From the NCBI GenBank assembly GCA_910591455.2, contig OU342806.1, forward strand, positions 10,057,926 through 10,121,925: a stretch of 64,000 bases of DNA, written 5' to 3'. This document shows positions 52,290 through 64,000 of the stretch, one piece after another; position 1 is the first letter of the stretch; each line of letters begins with the position of its first letter. Below the pieces are notes generated by a model. It was given only the letters and a program-made list of their open reading frames with translations, was not told the DNA's origin and ran no database searches. The DNA is from Pholis gunnellus (Eukaryota; Chordata; Actinopteri; Perciformes; Pholidae). A program made the translations under genes and the position numbers.

Positions 52290-52769
52290 TGTGATACAAT
52301 TATCTAAATAACAACTGTTTTACTTTTGTAAAATGAGAATGCACAGTTGACTGTAGTCATTTTTGGAAGGTGTTGCTTACTGTGCGTGCAATGAGCTATT
52401 TTACTGTCTTGTTCTTAAATTCAGTGATGTATAGTTTGCATTAAAGTTACTCTAAAGTAATTTTGTTCATTCATATTGTTTACCTAACTAACTTCAACCG
52501 CTTAATGCTAGTTCATTAATTGAAACAATTCACATTTTTGAAGTCTCGCTGCTTACAAATTCAAATGACGTTTCTGAATACAGCACGATAAATAGATCCT
52601 TATCTTATTCGATCATACTGTCAACAATATAATATCATAATACAAAAGGTAAAAAAAAAAACAATTACAAGCGTTCTTCATTCGTGTCCGTGTGTTCTAA
52701 ACAATAACATTGATGAAGCATGATGAAGCATGATTAAATTGGCTTTAAAACTTGAAGTACCTTACAGCC

Positions 52770-52947
52770 AAGAGCCAATCATATTGAGCCGTGCTCCGTT
52801 GCCTGGCAGCGATTCGGCCAATCAGCGTGCTGTTTGGTTTGCTTGCAGTCAGTGGCGTGAACTGTCGTTGGGACAGACAGTTTCGGGAACTGCTGTATCT
52901 TCAAGCAACGCGCAATTGGGAGACACATTTTGAAAATTCAACGTGGA
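52770..52947 (+). promoter_or_regulatory. ssx2ip: ssx2ip promoter and first non-coding exon
   Basis: Two CCAAT boxes (52775-52779 and 52818-52822) flank an imperfect X-box-like palindrome, GTTGCC-T-GGCAGC, at 52798-52810. About 140 bases later comes a splice donor, GGA|GTAAGT (exon end 52947). The next exon (54287-54406) carries the start codon. RFX X-boxes mark many ciliary and centrosomal genes, which would suit SSX2IP. Use of the site is inference. Confidence 0.45.
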
Positions 52948-54387
52948 GTAAGTAATATGTTGGTCATTTTAAACGTATGCTTTCGCAACTAGTCGCTAAG
53001 ATAACCAGCCGCTCTTCTTCAACGTCAGATTGTTTTCAGGTGGAGGCTCCGGTGGGCAGTTAACGTTTGCCTATTTAACGTTAGTTTAACACTCACTGCG
53101 GTGTACGGGGCCTGCACAACCTTCTTGTTTTGTTTTATATCATTAACGTTATTTACCAAACACGATTTGTTGAGTGAAGTAGCGTGTAGTTGCACGTGTG
53201 TAACACGCCAAAATTACACTTTATTATCGACATCAACAACATAACGTATGTTGTTCGAGGCTATCCCACGGTTATCTGTTTGTAACTGTCTGCAGACCTG
53301 TAGAAGCAAGGCTACAAGGTTTTTATTTGTTATTATACGACAGGATTGCACACAGACTTGTAGATTGTAGTTTCATAGGAAATAAAACATACATGTCTCT
53401 GAAATTAAAGGCATATTCTTATCATACATGGCCCAGTGGGATCACAAAGCTTAAATACATTCTGTAAATTCTACTTCAACATTTTGGAGATTTTATACTG
53501 GAAATAAGTTTGATTCAGTTACAGGTTAACACTTGTTGAGTGGTCAGTCTAAGCAGCTCATAGGTTTGTTAAGCTGTGTGGCTCTCGGCTTGCCATCTGT
53601 CTCGCCAGGCTGATTAAGTATCACTAAAACCAAAAGGTAGGTCCCCTGAGTTATTAATGAGTCACAGCCTCATAGTGACTGAAATCTATGAAAAATCGAA
53701 CGCATAAAAAGTTCTTCATAAAATAAACATAAATATATTTTTAAATGCTTGTTTCTGCTCATGCTCTTCAAACTGCTGTCCCCAAGAATGAGTAAATGGT
53801 ACTGTAGTTTCCAGTAATATCTATATACTATTAGTAGAAAACATAGGCATTTGTACAGGGGGAGAATGTTTCTGATTGTGTGGTTCCACAGAGAAATTGC
53901 CTGTTCTTGGATTAGTCTGATCAGCTGACGCATGGAGATAAGATGCTGGCCTGGTCCAAGCCTGTAACCTGTTAAATACTCCTCCAGTGACAATGGCGTC
54001 AAGCGAAAAACACCACAACAACACCATCAACATAACAATCACATTAAGCTTTGAAAAAGACTTTCTAAATGAACAGACATTTTAATATTTTAAATGTATC
54101 TGTGGCTGTGAGCACACTACGTGATCACTGTTTAACTCGTTGAGTTAGCTCCTGTGAATCTGCTGTCCTCACACTGTTGTTTAGGTTGCCGTGTGTTTCC
54201 AGCCCTTATCGCTGCATGTCCACTTCCATCGCCTCGTAATCCAGACTTTGTTGGATGGCCACTGCTAATCTGACCCTCTATTTCAGGAGCACTGACTGCG
54301 TAGGTCGATCTTGTTGCAAGCTTTGTGTATCATTCGTATGCAGTAGACGACGACCCAGACACGTAGCCTGAAGGCTGCACTGCAACA

Positions 54388-57300
54388 ATGCCAGAGTCCT
54401 TCCTGGGTGAGTTAAGATTTTGTTTATTATTTTAAGATCTTTATAAACCAGTGAATGTGCACTGGGAATGAGACACGTTTAACAGTTGGCTATTGTACTC
54501 TGCAGTTGTTCATTAGCCCCTTTTACATGTATCAGAAAACTGCACAATAATGTATAATGTGATTTTGACTTTCTGTCAGCATCCTCATTTTAGACTGAGC
54601 TGAAGTACTGCAGTGTTTTGCCTTCAACAGTTGTGTGTACGTTACTGTATCATTTTCTCTATCTTGTGCTCTGTATCAAACCTTGTGAGTAAGGAACAGC
54701 TCAAACTAACATAAATGCTATTCTTAGTTTCTTTAACCTCAATTCCTGTAATATTTACTGTATATGAAGTGGTTTATTTTTCTTGTCAAGCATTAACAAA
54801 TTAGCATAAGTCCATACTGCATATATTTCACAGAGTTTCTTTCCCCAGAAGTCAAGGACATTTGCAGCAGCTCCGTTGAATGTAGGCCATCTCCCTTGAG
54901 ACAGTTTAGCCAATCATCGGTGCACAGAAACTACATTCTCAGTACGTTCTGCACGGAGCACAATGTGCAGGAATGTCTATCACACATCAATCAGGTTGGT
55001 AACCATGCATGTCTCACTGATTATGAGCACAGTTATTGCCATGTACATGCTTGCGGTTTAAGGCCTACAATATGTCTGCAATGTTCTTGGTTTGAGTTTG
55101 GCTCCTTTTCTTCTTTTCTTCTCCCTTTTACAGGAGGTCTTATCTCTTGGCCTCCCACCAGTTTCGACGGAGTCGAGCAGCAGCTCAGAGATGAATGTTA
55201 TGGCTGTGCTGAATTGCATGTATGACCTGATTCAGCTGCACCGCAGGGGCCTCCGGACCCTGGAGAACATGGAAGTGGAACAGCTGAAGTCCAACAGCAA
55301 TGTGGACTTCTTGCAGCTCACCAACACCCAACTAAAAGTACAGTAACATTTACACCCAGTAATTCCTCCTTATCAATATTGTATTGAAAAATAACAATAT
55401 CAATAAAATGTAACTAAAACTAAATGTCCATGTCCATGTTGTTCTGTTATCATAGGAGCAGCTTGAACTGTCCAAAAGAGAAAGCACAGGACTTCTTGAG
55501 AGAGAACGACAGCTGCATCTGAAGGTGAAGAGTTTGCAGAACTGCCTGAAAAATGAAAAAGATGAGGTACTTTCTTTGGACTTACTGGCCCAGATCATGT
55601 TAAGTGAATCCACTGGCAGGTGTTTGGTCTCAGGTGGATAAACATGACAGTTGAAACAGTAAAAACTTGTTTTATTTCCTCCTGCCAGGTGCAAAAACTT
55701 CAGAACATAATTGCAAGCCGGGCCAGCCAGTACAATCATGAGATGAAAAGGAAAGAAAGAGAATTCAACAAACTGAAGGAGCGCTTGAATCAACTTCTGG
55801 TCGACAAAAAGGAGAAGAAACCAGGTTAAAGAGAAAACTCTTTTTAGTCCCATCCTTTGCCCAAACATTTAACATCTTGAACATGCCCTTTGACACTCTT
55901 TAATTTTTAATTTTGTTGCTTCCAGCCATTGATGTATTGAACAACATTGGAAGAGCTGACGGGAAGAGAAGCCTTTGGAAAACTCAAAAGACAGAAGCAA
56001 AGTAAGTTCACTTCAAATTTGTTTTGCAAAGTCATTGTATAATATCTTGTCTCAAAAGACCTATTTGTATGTGTAAATAAAAAAATGCAGGAACACAGGA
56101 GAAATAAATACAAGGCATGATCTGAGAATGTCCTACTCATCCTACTTTTGCACATCAGCTCCTTTGTTAGCTTTCTAGGTGACACAGATGTATTTTGGGA
56201 ACATGGGCTTTAAACATGGTGGCACTGCTAAATGCTGGATGTTATTGTAGTTTGAATTAATTTCCTCTGATGATGTGTTCTATTTATAACAAATAAATAA
56301 ACATAGCTGATTGTCTTTTTGTCATCCCAAGGCATGAGGGGGAGATGTATAAGACTCTGCTGAGCAACTATGACACGCGACAAAGGGAGATGCTGCTTGA
56401 AAATGCAGAGTTGAAGAAAGTGTTGCAGCAGATGAAAAAAGAAATGTTGTCCATTCTGAGTTCAAGGAAACCAATGCTGAAAGATGACAAACGTCAAGAT
56501 GATGGCATTCAGGTAGGGAGAGTGGTTTTTCTCTATTCTCTGATGCTACTTTTCAACAGCTCAACAGGCAGTTGTTGCTAAGTCATTGCTCTCACTTCAT
56601 TGCCCACATCTTCCTCAATTTGAATGAGATATGTGATCTCTGATAAACTGCATTTAGACATTAAACAATAGTTCACTTAACAGGGCTGTTAAACCGCTTT
56701 TTCCCGTTTGCTTCCAGTATTGTAACAATAACATTCGGTGGAGAAATGCCTAAAAAATGATTGAGCAGATTAACACAATAACTACGGCGAAAATGTATCA
56801 CCATTTTTATTGACAGCTGATTTGTGCTAGATGTGCTACCGATGGATTGAAAAATGTTTTCATTTTTATTGTCAGGCTGACTCAGAGGAAGAAGAGCAAG
56901 TGTTTGATTCCTGTAAAGAAAGTGTAGAGCTGTATTGTGATCACGCCCGGGAGAAGCTGACCAACAGTATTCGCCTCCAGTGGAGAAGACTCAAGAGCCA
57001 TGTTGAAAGATTGGACAGCCAAGGTGGTCTTCATGTAACATACTGACCCTGTTTGATCCTTACACATAACGTATATCCTTTATAAGTAACTTTGTGTCAT
57101 GTAAGGATTCCAGATTCTTCTCTAACCCCAAAAATAAGCTTTTGTACCATTTATGTGGCAAAATAGAATAAAGTCATACAAGGAACCTTGTTCAACCTAA
57201 GAGAAGCTTAAATTATATTCTAAAGCCAAAAATCTCAATATGTAAAGAAGCAACCAATATTCCTGGGCTTATTTTCCAATGACATTCCACTCTGGATCCA

Positions 57301-59078
57301 TACTTCCGGTCTGTTAAAAACAATACCTAGAATATGGATATAAACATAATTGTTAAATGTTTAATTTTGACTCTCTGGGTTGTTTGTTCAGCATCTTTAG
57401 CTGAGACGGGGGAGAACAAAACCGATGATGCTATATCCAGAGAGACTCATGAGGAGGAGATGGACAGACTGAAGCTGGAGATCCAGCAGTGCAAAGACTT
57501 CATTCAAACACAACAGCAGCTCCTGCAGGTAAGACTGCAATTTACCGTGAAATGTTGAGGTTCATTAGTGGCCAATGTTAAAAGTGAAAGTCACATTGCT
57601 GAGACAAGTGTCAAATAATCAATAATCCATTTGAGAAAGAGGTGAAGAAACACTAAACCTGTTGGTTTTAAATATAAGTTGACCTCTAACATGGTAGCTT
57701 TAACTCGGTGTAACTCGTTCTCTCTTTTAGTTTTAACCAAGGATTGAAACCTTGTTTGCATGTTGGAGGAAATATATTGTGTTACGTTTGTGTATTCCTT
57801 TTGTTAATTTCTAGCTAAACAAACCATACATATTTATTTTTTCTCGTAGCAGCAGCTGAGCTCTCCGTGTGATGAGGAGACCGCATCCCTGCTGAGCGAC
57901 TGCTACATGCTGCAGGAGAAAGAGCGCTTCAGAGAGGAGTGGAAGACCCTCGAGGAACAGAGGAAGCTCTTTGAGAGGGAGAGGAGGAACTTCACTGAAG
58001 CAGCTATAAGGCTTAGCCACGAGGTGATTGATTAAACATTTTTTTCCAGAATTGGTCTGAAATAGATATTTGGGAATACGACACATTTTACTCTTTGTGT
58101 AGAACAGCAGTGTGCCAAGATGACTAGTTTATATCCGTAAGCTCACTTCCGCCAAGACATTAGAAACTCAGACAATTTTACCTTCCCGCCTCAAGTCCGA
58201 TCTCTTCTCCACTCAAAGCGACTTTGAGTTCTTGAAAAGCGCTATATCTCATTTATTGTTATTATTTCATTGTTATTTTAAAAGTGTGACTTTGTTTGTT
58301 TTTGAGGTAACTTGTATCTGGTTTAACTTGCAGAGGAAGGCCTTCGAGGACGATCGAGCAATGTGGCTCAAACATCAGTTTTTAAACTTGAGTCCATTTG
58401 CTGACGTGAGGAAACCACAGATGTCAACGTCTAAAAGCTGCTTTTTAATATGTGAGTGTCTACTCCGTTACATTGTACTGGCCCACTTCACCGTGATATT
58501 AATGATAATGATACTTACAGGTTATTAATTCCTTTACCATTCTTTTATAACACAACTGTGATGCAGTTTTATTGAACTAAATCCCTTCTAGTTTTTACTT
58601 GATGGTTCTATGTTATAATTTGTGTTCCCTACTTGTTTATATTGATAACTATCAATAAGTCACTTCCCTGGCAAGGATCAATAAAGTTTAATCTTATATT
58701 TGCAGCTAAAACGGAGTCAAGTGCAGCGTCAGGTCCAGAAAAGCTCATCAAATGCCAGTCTGACACAACCTCCCCCACACCCAGATGTGTCCCCCTCACA
58801 TCACCATCAACAGCAGACCTGTATCGCACACTTGGCCTTATCCCAGAAAAAAGGTATAGTATCTTTATTTGCACAAATCATGACATACCTGTAAAGAATG
58901 CAGCTCTTGTGTGTCATATTTTATTTTCAGATCAACCAAACCAAATGGAAAGATTGACCACGTTCAAGAATCAAGCCTCTGTTGTAATGGAAATGTTCCA
59001 GTGCAGCACAAACAGTGGAACGACAGTGAAGACCACAGCAGCCAAACACTCCAGAAGGAAAACACCAGCTCTATATGA
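54388..59078 (+). CDS. ssx2ip: SSX2IP (ADIP), afadin/alpha-actinin-binding protein
   Basis: Coding exons: 54388-54406, 54849-54994, 55134-55337, 55456-55566, 55689-55824, 55926-56001, 56332-56512, 56876-57023, 57392-57528, 57850-58023, 58334-58451, 58706-58853, 58931-59078. All phases agree and give 581 residues; human is about 614. The protein is mostly coiled coil. Diagnostic stretches are KDEVQKLQNIIASRASQYNH, GRADGKR.LWKT, ENAELKKVLQQMKKEM, LTNSIRLQWRRLKSHVE and FTEAAIRL..ERKAFE. The first seven residues are on a separate short coding piece, and N- and C-terminal regions diverge from mammals. Family knowledge: binds afadin and alpha-actinin at cell junctions and acts at centriolar satellites in microtubule anchoring and cilium formation. 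Which of the two fish paralogues (a or b) this is cannot be decided here. Confidence 0.95.
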
Positions 59079-59995
59079 AGCCAAAAACTATAATAATTAT
59101 TTTCAAACACGATGGACCGTAAAATTATTTAAAAGGTGTTAACAGTCAAAGCCAAGCAAGAGTTCTGGTTGGCTGATGGTTTGCTGTGCTCTGTGTGACT
59201 GAGAGAACCTCTTCTTTCTTTTTTTTTATCTTACGGTATTTATTTTTAGATTATGTGATAAATGTATTTATTTATATGTGTGTTACTATAAGCATTGGTT
59301 TGGCAGTCATGTCTTATGTCTAGGATCTTAATCTGAGGCTCCTCTTTTTTTGGCAATGATGGTGTGCCCCGATAATTGATGTTGCTTGGCACTCGTTAAT
59401 GGTCGCTGTTGCACCTAAACCTGCCTAAATGTTGCTGCTTGTATCTCAACTTTAGTTATCATGTTAAACTTGTCCACTGGCACAATGTTTTAGAATGTAT
59501 ATTTAATGCTGCTGTTTCACTGAATGCAATAAGAAACTGGGTAAAAAATGAAGTATTTTCCGATGGTTTAATATAGAAATGTGGTTAATAACATTGTTAT
59601 CTAGTAACGTAACACCGCCAATAGACAAGCATTAAATACTTAAGTTTTGCAGATGTCGCCTCACGTCTAAGACCTATTTTCAACTGGCTAAAATGCATCA
59701 TTGTGTCACAAAACACCAATTTCTTTGAAAATATTGATGATTTGTTCAGTTATTTTTGTTCAGATGATATTGGTTACTATGAACATATTTCTCCAAAGTC
59801 ATATACACTGGTCGGTGAATTGTGATGTACATGTGGTTTTTAATACCAAATATGGAACTATAGACGTTTACATATAAATGTATTCCTCATTTGAAAATCA
59901 ATCAACTTGGACTTTTTTTTGCTTCGTAACAAAGATATGCCTTTTTATTTGCATTCCCACAACACATATCAAAATTCAAACTTTGCTGGTTAGGT
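59079..59995 (+). other. ssx2ip 3' UTR and flank
   Basis: This is AT-rich with no open frame of note. An ATTAAA hexamer at 59631-59636 is a possible polyadenylation signal. The region leads into the piggyBac fragment. Confidence 0.4.
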
Positions 59996-60500
59996 TTAAC
60001 CAAATCCATCAGAACTATGTTGTAAACTTGAGAAAACATACACATGGAGACAATTTCTTTCCTTGGTGAAGCAGAGACGAACATTACATTTTTCACAGAG
60101 GGTGGTGGTTGCATTGACTTTGCAAAGTTTGCAACGGCCACGTTTGTCACATTTCACAGGCCGGTGTGCTACCTGGTTATTGCGAACATCATCTGGAACT
60201 CCCAACATGAAGTCTCTTGGGAGGTGGTGGTGGAGAGGTGGCATTAAGTGTTGGGCGGCCCCTTTGTGACTCAGCCTCTGCCTGGAAGCTCCTTTGTTTC
60301 AGTGGCTTTTGGACACCAAGTAGTTTACAGTCAAGGCGATAGATCAACCATGCATTAACAAGGCCTAACACGATGGTTTGCCAGAACAGGTAGGTACCCC
60401 GTCTGTGACCTCATGTGGTACTTGCAGACCAAGCATCAAGGAGGTCTATTGCCCCCATGTATGTGTTGTACTCTTTCACATGCACATCACAAAGTGATGT
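59996..60500 (-). pseudogene. piggyBac (PGBD-type) transposase 3' fragment
   Basis: Three broken minus-strand frames in order match the end of PGBD-like transposases. Near 60411-60490 comes KEYNTYMGAIDLLDAW, the conserved YN..MGG.D..D motif. Near 60280-60371 comes VNAWLIYRLD, the NAW..Y helix. At 59996-60244 comes a Cys-rich C-terminal zinc-ribbon (C-x5-C-x2-C ... C-x2-C-x4-C). Frame changes and loss of the catalytic N-terminal part show it is dead. It sits between the convergent ssx2ip and vitellogenin genes. Confidence 0.8.
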
Positions 60501-60578
60501 ACAAACAAGGAGAGGGTCAAAACATTGTTGTTTGGCATACAGCAACATACAAACATAAAGTATTATACTGTGTAATAT

Positions 60579-60897
60579 CCCAGTGGGCATCTTTCTGTTA
60601 AAAAGACGTTTAAAAAAAACGACTATGGTCACTGGTGAAAAGACGTTCAAACTAATACTTGTCTAATACTTTTAGTTTTATTTACAGTTGTCTGCCTTGA
60701 ATATATGGCAGACCACCTGCAACCGGCTCCTGTGTGGCTTTGACAACGACATTTAAAGAAGGAAAGGGAGATGTTCATAAATATGGTCTAAATGTGAACG
60801 TTCAATCGACGTCTTCAAACCAATTTTGAATGTCTTTTCACCAACGGCCCTAGTCGTCTTTTAAATGTCTTTTCAATGGAAAAAAAGCTCACTGGGA
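60579..60897. mobile_element. MITE with ~45-bp imperfect inverted ends
   Basis: The left end reads CCCAGTGGGCATCTTTCTGT and the right end, on the opposite strand, TCCCAGTGAGCTTTTTTTCC. The similarity continues on both sides through a shared AAAGAC(G/A)TTTAAAA and CGACTA for about 45 bases. There is no coding capacity. On the minus strand it contains AATAAA (plus-strand 60677-60682). It lies 15 bp downstream of the vitellogenin stop. The superfamily is not certain (CCCAGTG termini). Confidence 0.75.
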
Positions 60898-60912
60898 CAG
60901 AATGAAGTGTAG

Positions 60913-63900
60913 TTAAGCACACTGAGCCGTGCAGCTACAGGCGAGGTGGGCTTCTGCTTTTTCCCTCAGGTCCACGCTTTTATCGTTGATGCTGCTAAGA
61001 CTCTCTGGACGATTCAGGGCAGAATCTGCAGAAGTGAAGGGAGCAGAGCAATTGGTAAGAAAATGTCGCAATAAACTTTGATAGTGTGGCTGCTGCTACC
61101 GGAAGACGTTGCAATATATCTGCCGATAATACCGGCAATAAGTAAGCTTTGTCATTGAGGTTCATTTGAGGTCCAGGCCACATAACGTGTGTGCAAAGCT
61201 ATCGCTTCTCTCATTTCAGTATTTGAGATTCATACCCTTGGAAATGTGGGTATGAGAGCAGGTTAGAAAACTGGTACTATCTGCTTTCTTTGAGAAATTT
61301 GTCGTCAGAGTTAACATTGAGTCCAATGGAGAATTTGCTTGGAATTCATGTCACTTTCAGGCTCACAGAGCCAAATGGGTAAGTCTGTTGGATGCCATAG
61401 ACCCATTTCTGCAACCAGCACAAAATTACATAAGTTTTGACCAAAAAGGGTCTTGTTGCGCCACAGCCACACTGAATTATGTTATTTGTCGCTACATTTT
61501 TATATTCAGTCACTCGAACCTGTTGACTTACCAGCAGGCAGGCAGTGGAAGCCAACAGTGACGACGGTGGTCTTCACAGGGAAACAGCCGGGCAGACAAC
61601 GCAGCACAGGCTCAACGGAGTAGCATCTGGATTCCTGGCCATGGACGTTTACCTGCCGCTCAAGCTTCACAGATTCGAGCTTCATACGGCACTCTGAAAG
61701 AGAAAAGTGTCATAAGTGAGTTTCTGCTAGATTCAGTGCATCATAACATGTCTAATAGAGCTGCTTTAACCATATGCAGTTATATAACAATTGGAAAAGT
61801 ATGTTACTGTAAAAGTAATACCACAGTGAACTTTTTGGTCTCACCAGTGGTGTCCCTGCAGCTCTCGCCTGGCAGAACCCAGGAATGGGCGTAGCTGACT
61901 GCGTTCTTGGTCAAGCGTCCATTGGGTGTGCGGTACTCTTGTCTGACTTCCCCATCAGCCTTTCCACAGAGTCCACAGGTCTGTCCCTTCATCCAGTCCA
62001 CAACTTTAACCTGCATTGATTACATGAGACATTACAGACCATCAAATATACAGTGTCAGTCACATTTATCAAAAGTTTAAAAGCTTTTTGAAAGTAGTCT
62101 TAATCTTTAAAATAAATATGTTTAAATTGTATATCTATTTTTTAAATTGTCCATAGTTAGTGTTGCATTTACCGTCCATGAGTTCTTGTCAAAGTAGACT
62201 TCCTGAAGACCATGGCTGGGAGCGTACACAGAGATGCCTTCACCCTTTGGCCTGATCTGGATTTTAGCTTTAAACAAAAAATAGTTTCAAAGTAAATGAC
62301 TTCAATCCAATTTAAAGACATTACATACAAATAATTTTACCAACTTTGAAGTCTTAAAAGACCATGACGTGTACAACATGTTGGTACAACTGTACACGAT
62401 TTTGAAGGTGGGATGAATGTGTATAGAGACCTGTGGGATGCTGGTGTGGCAGGTTGTTGATGGGTATTTCCATTCCATTGACCTCCACAATCACGTCAGT
62501 GTTATTCGGGTACAGGTCAATATCACTACATGTGTAGAAATCAAAATGTTACTTAGTTTTGTCTGCTTGTGGATGAAAACCACAGTTCTTTTCTTGTTTT
62601 TATTGAAACTCACATGTCAGCAATTTTCACATTGATATGGTTCTGTTCAATGTGATCCTTCTTCAGCAGAACCATGAATTTCAGCTCATCGGTACAATCC
62701 TGTGCCAGAACTTGGTAGCAAGACAGCGGCATCTCGTTCTTGTATCGCCTGTTGTTGAATGTGGTCAGTGTGTCTTTGACCAAGCTGCATTTAGCTGTGA
62801 AGGATAAAAAAAATAGTTGTAATCCGAGTGATATCTGTCAATGCATTTCATATTAGACAATAAGGTAATTCATTACCTGCTCCAGCCTTGGCAAACAAGT
62901 AGTGGACTTTATCAGCAAGGCTATCGAAAGGGGTGAGACCTTTGATTTCATTAAGTGGCATAGCGATTGGAAGATGCAAAGCCAGCTTATAGACAGTACG
63001 CTGTAGACAGAATAATTCACATTAGAGAAAATGTAAAAACAAACATGACTTCATATTTTGGGAGAAATACTTAATTATTCATACTTTCGGGGTTTTCCAA
63101 ATGAGGTCAATAGTTCTGTCAGATGTGGCAACCAGTGTAAATGAGAGATGATTGGCACTGTTTTCGTCCTTTCCTTGTATCAAGCCAGCCAGCATGGAAG
63201 CAGGAATGTAGTCATACATCCTGTAAAAGATTTTCTAGATATGAGACATTTTACATAGTCTATATTGCATGTGAGTGGGCTAAAGTTTCATACTTTTTTG
63301 CATAACGTTTAAGTTCAGAAGGTAGTGCGTTCCAGGCCACTCTGAAGCGAGCTGCAGGGCTTGGACCAAGAAGACCAGTCTCCGCTGTGATCATCGTGTC
63401 GTATTGCTTGCATTCTGCTCCCCATGCAATTTTAGCCTATTGACAGACAGCATAAGGGATAAGACAGCTGGTTTTAACAGTAGCCTTTAAATAGAATGTT
63501 TTAATATCTATGATATAAGCAAGACAGTGTCTTACTGTGACTTTGTGCTTGCTAAGCAGAACTCCATCAGCACAGAATTTAAAGTTGTTATCGGCAGCCA
63601 AGGCAGCCAGAATAATCTGAAGTCTGGAAGTAGGTTTGTCCAAGTAGACTGCCAGCTGGTATCCCAATATCTCTTTGTCAGCTCTGACGGCACGGAAGAT
63701 GATGGAATAGATAGGAGCAACTTCATTGCCAAGGAATATGTTCTGTGAGAACAACCAGGGTTAAATCATGTGATCACACCAACAAACCCATCCGTGAAAA
63801 GAGTTGAAGAAGGATTTTTTTTATTGTTTAAGATGACAAAGATTCACCTGTTTGTAGATGGCCTCAAAGCTTGAGGCACTGCTTCTACTATTGGAAATTG

Positions 63901-63922
63901 CAGCTGCTTGAGAGGTGAGAGC
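60913..63922 (-). CDS. Vitellogenin, type A, C-terminal part (continues beyond window)
   Basis: Eleven minus-strand exons, in transcript order: 63922-63848, 63742-63536, 63436-63294, 63220-63085, 63000-62877, 62794-62614, 62525-62431, 62267-62173, 62010-61845, 61693-61532, 61025-60913; every junction agrees in phase. The first shows the Ser-rich end of phosvitin (SNSRSSASSFEAIYKQ). The next four form lipovitellin light chain. A beta'-component with a von Willebrand factor D domain follows (GQTCGLCGKADGEVRQEYRTP, with the CGLCG motif). The Cys-rich C-terminal coding ends in CSCTAQCA. Presence of phosvitin end, beta' and CT excludes the phosvitin-less type C. Aa versus Ab is undecided. Role: liver-made, oestrogen-induced egg-yolk precursor that carries lipid and phosphate to oocytes. 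The promoter and signal peptide are outside the window. Confidence 0.95.
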
Positions 63923-64000
63923 CTACAATAATAATGTATGAAAGTTTATAGCCGTTCGAGCTGCAACACAAGTTAACATGGGAAAACTGTACAATATATG

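Noticed and set aside
61510..61531. Vitellogenin ending by read-through after the exon at 61532
   Set aside because: The donor is a good GTAAGT, and the true last exon was found in phase at 61025-60913.
1..64000. tRNA, rRNA, CRISPR arrays, operons and ribosome-binding sites
   Set aside because: None were seen. This is animal nuclear DNA with spliced genes, so bacterial-type features are not expected.

Overview
The window looks like nuclear DNA of a ray-finned (teleost) fish. It has long AT-rich introns, GT-AG exons, many microsatellites and fish-type interspersed repeats. The gene order clcc1 copy - clcc1 - mcoln2 - lpar3 - receptor guanylate cyclase - ssx2ip - vitellogenin is also telling: lpar3, mcoln2 and ssx2ip lie close together in other vertebrates, and yolk-protein genes sit beside ssx2ip in teleosts. 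I cannot name the species. All calls come from reading the sequence and from remembered family features; no database search was run.

Layout. 1-6835: a partial, broken second copy of clcc1 (1386-5310) lies between two direct copies of a repeat of at least 976 bp that carries LTR-like ends. 7458-12410: the intact clcc1, an ER chloride-channel-like protein, 10 coding exons and 603 codons. 13784-26811: mcoln2, an endolysosomal TRPML cation channel, 14 coding exons with a distant last exon. 29299-33996: lpar3, a lysophosphatidic-acid GPCR, two coding exons. 38773-51561: a complete 23-exon, 834-residue receptor guanylate cyclase with a short Cys-rich ectodomain unlike the natriuretic-peptide type. 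54388-59078: ssx2ip, a coiled-coil centrosome/adhesion adaptor, 13 coding exons. 59996-60897: a dead piggyBac fragment and a MITE. 60913-63922: the last 11 exons of a type-A vitellogenin on the minus strand; the rest lies beyond the right edge.

Five genes run on the plus strand and vitellogenin runs towards them, tail to tail with ssx2ip. The genes do not form one pathway. Their grouping reflects old chromosomal linkage.

Most worth a second look: the cyclase ectodomain with its membrane-proximal six-cysteine knot-like module; the mobile element that starts 15 bp after the vitellogenin stop and carries the nearest polyadenylation hexamer I saw; the remote last exon and GC-AG intron of mcoln2; and the clcc1 duplication, whose copy is broken at the start yet keeps an open frame through its membrane core.
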